From positions 1-64,000 of the forward strand of contig CAXMPK010000267.1 in assembly GCA_964195405.1 (NCBI GenBank): a stretch of 64,000 nucleotides of DNA. The letters are read 5' to 3'. The position numbers were made by a program, and so were the translations under genes. This stretch comes from CAXMPK01 sp964195405 (GTDB taxonomy: Bacteria; Actinomycetota; Acidimicrobiia; Spongiisociales; ZC4RG35). Positions 58,475 through 64,000 of this stretch are shown piece after piece (the stretch's first letter is position 1; each line of letters begins with the position of its first letter). The notes beneath the pieces are model-generated. The model was not told the DNA's origin, made no database searches, and worked only from the letters and a program-made list of their open reading frames with translations.

Positions 58475-59477
58475 CCCCCTCTATCTTGCGCTCCGCCATC
58501 CCGTTGAGCATCTCGAGGACCACCCGATTGGCCAGATAGGCGGTCTGTTCGCCGGGGCCGTCGTAGGGGGGAGAGACCTCAACAATGTCTCCGCCCAGCA
58601 CGTTCAAGTCCTTGGATAGTCGCCGGACAGTGTCAAGCAACTCTCGCGATGTGAGTCCACCTGGTTCGGGAGTGCCCGTGCCCGGCGCGAACGCAGGATC
58701 GACGACATCGATGTCAACCGAGATGAAGACACCTTTGGCGCCACCATCGAGCGCGTAGTCCACTGCATCATCGACCACGGCTTCGAGACCACGGTCCACG
58801 ATCTCATTCATCAGAAACGTTCGCATCTTCTGCTCACGTCCCCACTCCATGACTTCCGGTTCCGGCCAGTAGCCGCGCAGCCCTATTTGCACGAAGCGAT
58901 GACCAGGGACCGCACCGGACTCGACGAGTCGACGCATCGGGGTCCCGTGACCGACCAAAGCCCCCCTCTGAAGGAACCCGGTGTCAGCATGAGCGTCGAA
59001 GTGGATCAAGGCGAACTCACCAAACCCGTAGACACGGGCGATACCCATAGCGTTGGGCCATGTAATCGTGTGATCACCTCCGAGGATGATGGGGACCTTG
59101 CCGGCATCGGCGACGTAGGCAACTGTGTCTGCAATCTCCTTCACCGATTCGTCGATCTCACCGGGGTTGACGAGAACATCACCAACGTCGACCACCCCGA
59201 GAGTCTCAAACGGGTCAATCCCGGTTGGGAGATGGGGCCGGTATCCATCCATCGCCCCGTAGTCGGCTCCTCTAATGGCGGCTGGGCCGAACCGGGCACC
59301 CGGTCGAAAGGTGGCTCCCCAGTCGAAAGGCGCACCGAGGATGACCACGTCTTCATCGCCGAGTTCACTCATCGGACGAGCTGGGCAACCGAGGAACGAA
59401 CTGCGGGACGCAAACGAGAAGTACTCGGATGACGCGAACGGAACCTCCGTCTTGCGTTGGCTGTAGGGGGTGTACAT
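58452..59477 (-). CDS. speB: Agmatinase/ureohydrolase family protein
   Basis: 341 residues. Manganese-binding motifs are GGDHTITWP, HFDAHADTG and SVDIDVVDPAFAPGTGTPEPGG. VILGAPFDWGATFRPGARFGPAAIRGAD is the usual N-terminal segment. It most likely cuts urea from agmatine to give putrescine, which the adjoining enzymes could use, although guanidino-acid ureohydrolases look alike. The first 35 residues (to the ATG at 59372) are less conserved, so the start is not certain. Confidence 0.88.
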   Translation of the reverse strand: MYTPYSQRKTEVPFASSEYFSFASRSSFLGCPARPMSELGDEDVVILGAPFDWGATFRPGARFGPAAIRGADYGAMDGYRPHLPTGIDPFETLGVVDVGDVLVNPGEIDESVKEIADTVAYVADAGKVPIILGGDHTITWPNAMGIARVYGFGEFALIHFDAHADTGFLQRGALVGHGTPMRRLVESGAVPGHRFVQIGLRGYWPEPEVMEWGREQKMRTFLMNEIVDRGLEAVVDDAVDYALDGGAKGVFISVDIDVVDPAFAPGTGTPEPGGLTSRELLDTVRRLSKDLNVLGGDIVEVSPPYDGPGEQTAYLANRVVLEMLNGMAERKIEGASGSPTR

Positions 59478-59517
59478 CGATCCGATACGCTAACTCGCCC
59501 CAACCCGCAGAGTTCCT

Positions 59518-60798
59518 ATGACACCTGAGGATGTTCAGCGCACGTATCTGACGTTGCTCCTGCTTCAGACTCTGGCCGCATCTTTGATCTGGGGAGTCAA
59601 CACCTTGTTCCTTCTCGACGCGGGGCTCACCCTGACCGAAGCATTCGTGGCTAATGCCGCATTCACCGCGGGAATGGTGCTGTTCGAAGTGCCGACGGGA
59701 GTGGTTGCCGACGCTGCCGGCCGCCGGATCTCATTTATTCTGGGTGCGGCGACCCTCCTGGTGACGACCGTCGCCTACCTAGGCTTGTGGTGGGCAGAGG
59801 CCGACCTGCTGTGGTGGGTGGTGGTATCGATCCTCATCGGGCTTGGTTTCACCTTCTTCTCTGGTGCAACCGAGGCCTGGTTGATCGATGCCCTCGAGGC
59901 GACCGGTTTCGACGGTGCTGTCGAGACGGTTTTTGGCAAAGGACAAATGGCCAGCGGGCTGGCGACTCTGGTGGGCACGATCCTTGGCGGATTCCTCGCC
60001 CAAGTGAGTCTTGGTGTTCCCTACGCCGTCCGCAGCGCAATGTTGGTCATCGTGATTGTGGTGGCTTATCTGAAGATGCATGACATCGGCTACACGCCGA
60101 TCAAAGGACAATCGATCCGGGAGGAGATGACCACCATCGTCAAGGCGTCGATGAAACACGGCTTCGGCAACCCGCCAATCCGGATGTTCCTGCTGAGTGC
60201 CCCCTTCGCGATGGGGATCGGCATCTGGGTCTTCTACGCCTTTCAGCCCTACTTGCTGGAACTCTTCGGTGACAAGAGTGCCTTTTACCTATCCGGTATC
60301 GCGGCAGCCATATTCGCCACTGCCCAGATGGCTGGTGGCGCGTCGATCAATCTGGTGCGCAGATTCATACGGTCACGGACCGCGATCATCAGCTTCGAAG
60401 TCGCCATGGGAGCATTGGCAATCATCGGCGTTGGTCTAGCCGAGTGGCTGGACAGCCCGCTCGGCTTTTGGGTGGCGATCGTCCTGCTCACCTTCGTGGC
60501 GATGCTCTGGGCCGTCTCAGGCCCGATGCAGCAGGCCTACATGAACGAGATCATCCCGTCGGAGCAGCGGGCAACGGTTCTTTCCTTCTCCTCGTTGATG
60601 GGTAGTGCTGGGGGAGTCGTGGCGCAGCCGGCGCTGGCCAGGGTCGCTGACGTGTGGTCACTTGGTGTCGGTTACATCGTCGCTGGCGTCATATATGCGA
60701 TTCGATTGCCTTTCATCCTGGCGATCAAACGGATGGATCTTCCCGCTGACCACATCGAACCCCCATCGGATGTGGTGGAAGCTGACGTTCTGGCATGA
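59518..60798 (+). CDS. MFS transporter (12 helices)
   Basis: 426 residues with twelve hydrophobic segments. WGVNTLFLLDAGLTLTEAFVANAAFTAGMVLFEVPTGVVADAAGRR carries MFS motif A (GxxADxxGRR), and GATEAWLIDAL follows. This VPTGVxAD type is common among uncharacterised transporters. It overlaps the next small gene by 4 nt (ATGA). Substrate unknown. Confidence 0.9.
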   Translation: MTPEDVQRTYLTLLLLQTLAASLIWGVNTLFLLDAGLTLTEAFVANAAFTAGMVLFEVPTGVVADAAGRRISFILGAATLLVTTVAYLGLWWAEADLLWWVVVSILIGLGFTFFSGATEAWLIDALEATGFDGAVETVFGKGQMASGLATLVGTILGGFLAQVSLGVPYAVRSAMLVIVIVVAYLKMHDIGYTPIKGQSIREEMTTIVKASMKHGFGNPPIRMFLLSAPFAMGIGIWVFYAFQPYLLELFGDKSAFYLSGIAAAIFATAQMAGGASINLVRRFIRSRTAIISFEVAMGALAIIGVGLAEWLDSPLGFWVAIVLLTFVAMLWAVSGPMQQAYMNEIIPSEQRATVLSFSSLMGSAGGVVAQPALARVADVWSLGVGYIVAGVIYAIRLPFILAIKRMDLPADHIEPPSDVVEADVLA

Positions 60799-61037
60799 TG
60801 GCCGCTATGCCAGAGCAGACCGTAGACACTGAGATCACTCCGGCGGCCCGAATGGGCAAGGCCATTGTGCGGGGGGTGAAGATAGGGTTCCCCACGGCCA
60901 TCGTCGGATTGACTCTGGTGGTTTGGCTGATCACCGATCTCGATTTTGGCGACTCCTTTGCGACGGCCTTGTTGCCGGGTGTCCTGCTAGGTGGTTTTGC
61001 CGGCGGTTTCGTGGGCATGGCTCGGACGATGGACTAG
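60795..61037 (+). CDS. Small membrane protein coupled to MFS gene
   Basis: 80 residues, a helix at FPTAIVGLTLVVWLITDL and a second hydrophobic stretch LLPGVLLGGFAGGFVGMA. The ATG overlaps the transporter stop by 4 nt. Unknown role; possibly an accessory subunit. ATG 60807 is an alternative start. Confidence 0.6.
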   Translation: MMAAMPEQTVDTEITPAARMGKAIVRGVKIGFPTAIVGLTLVVWLITDLDFGDSFATALLPGVLLGGFAGGFVGMARTMD

Positions 61038-61064
61038 TGACACACCACTAATCCGAATACCGTA

Positions 61065-61081
61065 AAACCTCAGGAAGTAAC
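61065..61081 (+). repeat. Copy 1 of an AAACCTCAGG repeat flanking the dapB region
   Basis: AAACCTCAGGAAGTAAC recurs as AAACCTCAGGTAGTAGC at 63721-63737 (15 of 17 bases alike), just after the stop of the ThDP enzyme. The two copies frame the 53-aa gene, dapB and ThDP genes. It may be a chance or a mobile-insert footprint. Confidence 0.35.
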
Positions 61082-61082
61082 A

Positions 61083-61124
61083 GACCGAATGTGGTCCGAA
61101 TTCGGTCACCTTCGCCACGTGGCG
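61083..61124 (+). promoter_or_regulatory. Two inverted repeats in the leader of the 53-aa/dapB pair
   Basis: GACCGAAT (61083-61090) pairs with ATTCGGTC (61100-61107), and CGCCACGTGGCG (61113-61124) is a perfect palindrome. Both lie before the ribosome site of the small gene at 61170. They could be an operator or attenuator. Confidence 0.4.
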
Positions 61125-61169
61125 CGGCGAGCGCCGACCTCTGTAATCTCCCTTGAAGAAGGAGTGAGA

Positions 61170-61331
61170 ATGAGTCTCCAGGGCAAACAAACGACAGCAT
61201 GGTTCCAACGAGCGTCCGGGACGCTCATAAGCGGTGTTCCCTCTCAATTCCGTTACTGGGGCGATGAGGACGCGGCAAAGACACTTCATGTGTTCGAAGA
61301 ATCGTTGACCGAAGCACTGGGCGAAATGTGA
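61170..61331 (+). CDS. 53-residue protein coupled to dapB
   Basis: ATG 61170 follows a good AAGGAG (61159-61164) and ends with TGA overlapping the dapB GTG by 4 nt (GTGA), which argues that it is translated. Sequence: MSLQGKQTTAWFQRASGTLI then SGVPSQFRYWG and an acidic helix (DEDAAKTLHVFEESLTEALGEM). The first part faintly recalls the N-terminus of class III aminotransferases (RASxVIPGGVPSxFR), but no such gene follows. Function unknown. Confidence 0.6.
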   Translation: MSLQGKQTTAWFQRASGTLISGVPSQFRYWGDEDAAKTLHVFEESLTEALGEM

Positions 61332-62074
61332 CCCGAGTCGCTGTATCGGGGGCTGGAGGCAACCTCGCCGGCCCCATCATCGCCGCCATCGATGAGGCCG
61401 AAGATCTCGAACTGACCGGTCTCTACAACCCCAACCGAGCGGGTCAGGAGATTTCAGGTGTCGTTGTCGTGCCCGACGCCCTGCGTGTTGAAGCCGACGT
61501 TTTGATCGAGACCGCTCATCCCGATGTGGTCTTCGACAACCTGGAGGCATGGAACGAGCTCGGGCTTGCGACGGTGGTGGGCACGTCGGGGTTCACTCCT
61601 GACCGTCTCGAACAACTCCGTGAGTCCTGGGGTAGCGACCAACCTTGTCTGGTAGTGCCGAACTTCTCCATCGGTGCCGTGCTGATGATGAGGTTTGCTG
61701 CTGATGCTGCGCCGCACTTCGAGGCTGTGGAAGTCATCGAGCGACACCACTCGACCAAGCCGGACGCACCGTCGGGCACTGCGCTGGCTACGGCCATTGG
61801 AATCGCTGGGACTGGTGGCACCTCGGCCGAAGAGTCTGAAGAGTTGGTGCCGGGCGCCAGGGGGGCTTCGGTGGAGGGGATTCGTGTGCATTCGCTCAGA
61901 CTCCCGGGGCTGATCTCGCAGCAAGAAGTTGCGCTTTCCAACGTGGGTGAGGTTCTCTCGATCGAGCACCTCTCAACCAGCTACGAATCGTTTGCAGCCG
62001 GGGCGATGCTGGCCGCACGTCGTGTCCAGTCCCTCGACGGCGGTGTTCATCTCGGGTTGGACACGGTCATCTAA
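61328..62074 (+). CDS. dapB: 4-hydroxy-tetrahydrodipicolinate reductase
   Basis: 248 residues from GTG 61328. NAD(P)-binding VAVSGAGGNLAGPIIAAIDEAEDLELTG and the substrate motif ERHHSTKPDAPSGTALA. It reduces the dipicolinate precursor in the lysine/meso-DAP pathway for peptidoglycan. The coupling to the small upstream gene is unusual; dapA is not adjacent. The ThDP enzyme starts 8 bp downstream. Confidence 0.95.
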   Translation: MTRVAVSGAGGNLAGPIIAAIDEAEDLELTGLYNPNRAGQEISGVVVVPDALRVEADVLIETAHPDVVFDNLEAWNELGLATVVGTSGFTPDRLEQLRESWGSDQPCLVVPNFSIGAVLMMRFAADAAPHFEAVEVIERHHSTKPDAPSGTALATAIGIAGTGGTSAEESEELVPGARGASVEGIRVHSLRLPGLISQQEVALSNVGEVLSIEHLSTSYESFAAGAMLAARRVQSLDGGVHLGLDTVI

Positions 62075-62082
62075 CGCGACCA

Positions 62083-63714
62083 ATGGCGAAGATTCACGGT
62101 GGACAGATAATTGCTCGGGCTCTCAAGAATGAGGGCGTAGATGCCCTTTTCACCCTGACAGGTGGTCACATCATCCCCATCCTGGACGGTTGTGCCCACG
62201 AGGGAATTCGGGTTGTCGACGTCCGTCACGAACAGACGGCGGCGCACGCTGCTGAGGCGTACACCCGTCTGACCGGCAAACTCGGTGTGGCTGCCGTCAC
62301 AGCTGGTCCCGGTGTCACCGATACCGTCACTGGCATTGCCACTGCGTTCTATGGGGCAACGCCGATGTTGGTGATCGGTGGTCGTCACATGATTCGTCAG
62401 GAGATGAAAGGGGGGCTCCAGGAGATGGATCACACCCGACTCTTTCACTCGATCACCAAATGGTCGGCCACCGCGTGGGAGGTCGACCGTCTCGCTGACT
62501 ACATCTCTACCGCAACTCGTCACGCCTTCGAAGGTCGCGGTGGTCCTGTGTTCCTCGATGTGCCCATGGATGTCCAATTCGACATGGTGGAGGAGACCGC
62601 GGTCCGGTTCCCGACATCATCCCGGGAGTCGGCGGGTTTTGGAGCCGACCAACCTGCGTTGGAGTTGATCGTCGACTCACTCACCGGCGCCGAGCGGATA
62701 TTGGTCTTTGCCGGCGCCGGCCCTCGCCGGGACGATCCCAATCATCTCGTCGACCTGGCCGAAATCCTTCAAGCGCCGACTTACGTCAACAGCAGAGCAC
62801 GTGGTTCGCTCCCGTATAGACACCCCCTGCTGGGCTCATTTCAGCGTTCGAAGGCGATGGCCGAAGCTGAGGTAGTTCTGGCGCTAGGTGTCGATTGGGA
62901 TTTCAGAACGTCTTACGGCGAGAAGATCTCGCCCGATGCGACGGTGATCCAGATAGATGGCGATGCCACCAAGATTGGCTGGAACCGACCCGCCCACATT
63001 GGGGTCGTGGCCGATCCGATGACAGTCGTGTCCCAACTCGTCGACATGGCGGACCAAATAGAACGAAGCGAAACACCGGCCTGGACCAAAGAAATCATGG
63101 AAGCGGAGGCTGGGAAAGCCGAAGCGGCCCGGGCCGAAGCCGACGACAACTCATCGCCGGTGATGCCCCAGCGATTTGCCAAAGAGGTTTCGGAGTTCTT
63201 CGGCGCCGACGCCATCGTCTCGGTCGACGGTGGCGATATCGTTTCCACCACGGCACGCTGGCTACAGACCGCCACGGCGGGCCATGTGCTCGACCCGGGT
63301 CCTTTCGGCACCTTGGGAACCGGGGCGCCCTACGCGATCGCAGCTCAGGTTGTGTTTCCCGAGAAGCTGGTCGGCATTGTGTTCGGGGACGGTGGATTCG
63401 GATTCAATGGCATGGAGTTCGACACCATGGTCCGGCTTGGTCTTCCCATCATCGGGGTGATCGGCAACGACGGCGTGTGGTCGAACATCAAGACGTTCCA
63501 CCGGATGGCGTTCCCCGACCGTCTGGTGGCGACTGATCTCGGCGTAAGGCCTTATCACGAAATGGTGAGGGGCCTGGGAGGTTACGGCGAGTTTGTCGAT
63601 GACCCCGATGAGATTCGCCCTGCGTTGGAGCGAGCCAAGGAGTCAGGTCTCCCGGCGTTGGTCAACGTCCACATTGCCGAAACGATGCGGATGTCCTCCA
63701 ACTACGCCCAGTAG
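62083..63714 (+). CDS. Thiamine pyrophosphate-dependent enzyme (acetolactate synthase-like)
   Basis: 543 residues. N-terminal PYR domain with the catalytic glutamate in VRHEQTAAHAAEAYTRLTG, a central domain, and the C-terminal PP domain with GDGGFGFNGMEFDTMVRLGLPIIGVIGND (GDG...N ThDP/Mg motif). The overall layout matches acetolactate synthase large subunits, but no regulatory small subunit or ilvC is nearby, so oxalyl-CoA decarboxylase-, 2-hydroxyacyl-CoA lyase- or benzoylformate-type reactions are possible. Confidence 0.88.
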   Translation: MAKIHGGQIIARALKNEGVDALFTLTGGHIIPILDGCAHEGIRVVDVRHEQTAAHAAEAYTRLTGKLGVAAVTAGPGVTDTVTGIATAFYGATPMLVIGGRHMIRQEMKGGLQEMDHTRLFHSITKWSATAWEVDRLADYISTATRHAFEGRGGPVFLDVPMDVQFDMVEETAVRFPTSSRESAGFGADQPALELIVDSLTGAERILVFAGAGPRRDDPNHLVDLAEILQAPTYVNSRARGSLPYRHPLLGSFQRSKAMAEAEVVLALGVDWDFRTSYGEKISPDATVIQIDGDATKIGWNRPAHIGVVADPMTVVSQLVDMADQIERSETPAWTKEIMEAEAGKAEAARAEADDNSSPVMPQRFAKEVSEFFGADAIVSVDGGDIVSTTARWLQTATAGHVLDPGPFGTLGTGAPYAIAAQVVFPEKLVGIVFGDGGFGFNGMEFDTMVRLGLPIIGVIGNDGVWSNIKTFHRMAFPDRLVATDLGVRPYHEMVRGLGGYGEFVDDPDEIRPALERAKESGLPALVNVHIAETMRMSSNYAQ

Positions 63715-63735
63715 TTTGTGAAACCTCAGGTAGTA

Positions 63736-63775
63736 GCGCCCACTTCCTGGGCCTAACGTCCGTTTTGTGGGGCGC
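63736..63775. terminator. Hairpin between convergent ThDP and DUF2237 genes
   Basis: GCGCCCAC (63736-63743) can pair with GTGGGGCGC (63767-63775) with one bulged base. It sits in the 67-bp gap between the convergent genes and may serve both. Confidence 0.4.
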
Positions 63776-63781
63776 GCCACC

Positions 63782-64000
63782 TCATCTAGTCAACTCACCG
63801 GGGTGGTCGGGGACATCGACTGCGTACTCCTGCAAGGTCTGCAACGGGACCACCTGGAGGGCACGCTCGTGGGTGGCGGTCAACACGACGGGAGAAGCCG
63901 CGCCGTCCTGGTGGGATCTCAGCCAGTTTCCCGCGGTAACACACCACCGGTCTCCCGCCTTGAGTCCGGGAAAGTGATGCATCGGCATCGGTGTGGTCAG
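63782..64000 (-). CDS. DUF2237 domain protein (partial, 5' end off the right edge)
   Basis: The reverse frame ends at TGA 63782-63784 and is open to the window edge. FPGLKAGDRWCVTAGNWLRS, ASPVVLTATHERALQVVPLQTLQEYAVD matches the second half of DUF2237, where GDRWCLCAxRW and VxLExTHExxLxVVxLxxLxxHA are the marks. No function is established for the family. At least 70 residues are present. Confidence 0.88.
   Translation of the reverse strand: MTTPMPMHHFPGLKAGDRWCVTAGNWLRSHQDGAASPVVLTATHERALQVVPLQTLQEYAVDVPDHPGELTR

Overview
The window is a gene-dense chromosomal segment, with most gaps under 60 bp, from what looks like a high-GC actinobacterium. The evidence is menaquinone genes (menA, menB, menE), a myo-inositol-1-phosphate synthase, an F420-type luciferase-like oxidoreductase, a class E sortase, an MprAB/PepD-like two-component/HtrA set, an Mrp protein without the CxxC motif, and frequent GTG/TTG starts with ATGA, GTGA or TTGA overlaps. 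An Acidimicrobiia-like lineage is my best guess from protein style, but no rRNA is present to prove it. I found no tRNA, rRNA, CRISPR array, phage or insertion sequence.

Layout: 0-9 kb holds a partial DUF4389 membrane protein, a DsbB/thioredoxin pair, rpiB, murA, a NifU-domain protein, a short MeaB/ArgK GTPase, ppdK with a non-standard start, a META-domain lipoprotein and menA. 9-16 kb holds menB, the divergent menE, an O-methyltransferase/SDR/MFS cassette with 4-nt overlaps, arfB, inositol-phosphate synthase and a DUF6941-like protein. 16-22 kb holds an M23 peptidase, sufB without sufC/D/S, a decayed M15 peptidase gene and several small unknown genes, including a tandem-HTH protein. 22-29 kb holds a response regulator, histidine kinase and HtrA protease, then a cobalamin riboswitch driving btuF-btuC-btuD-cobO. 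29-40 kb holds a DrrAB-like ABC exporter, a phosphotransferase, a DUF885 peptidase, a flavin reductase, a LysM/M23 protein, rlmN, an F420 oxidoreductase and a gamma-glutamyltransferase. 40-46 kb opens with a 495-bp gene-free leader full of hairpins, followed by two membrane HD-domain proteins, DUF5317, enoyl-CoA hydratase, sortase E and a TlpA-like thioredoxin. 46-53 kb holds aconitase, a PEP mutase-family enzyme and a SufR-like four-cysteine regulator divergent from mrp. 52.8-59.5 kb is a probable polyamine-utilisation region: FAD oxidase, class III aminotransferase, potA remnant, PotD-like lipoprotein, C45 peptidase, GNAT and agmatinase. 59.5-64 kb holds an MFS transporter, a 53-aa protein coupled to dapB, a ThDP enzyme and a partial DUF2237 gene.

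Themes: Fe-S handling is scattered over three loci (nifU-domain, sufB, SufR-like/mrp). Cobalamin uptake and adenosylation are under one riboswitch, and MeaB hints at a B12-dependent mutase elsewhere. The most unusual signals are a three-step cascade of overlapping GTGA stop/start sites made by a 23-bp tandem duplication of the oxidase start (54,074-54,123), the hairpin-rich leader at 40.1 kb, a repeated GTTTA motif before both the two-component genes and htrA, and a palindrome overlapping the divergent SufR-like/mrp promoters.
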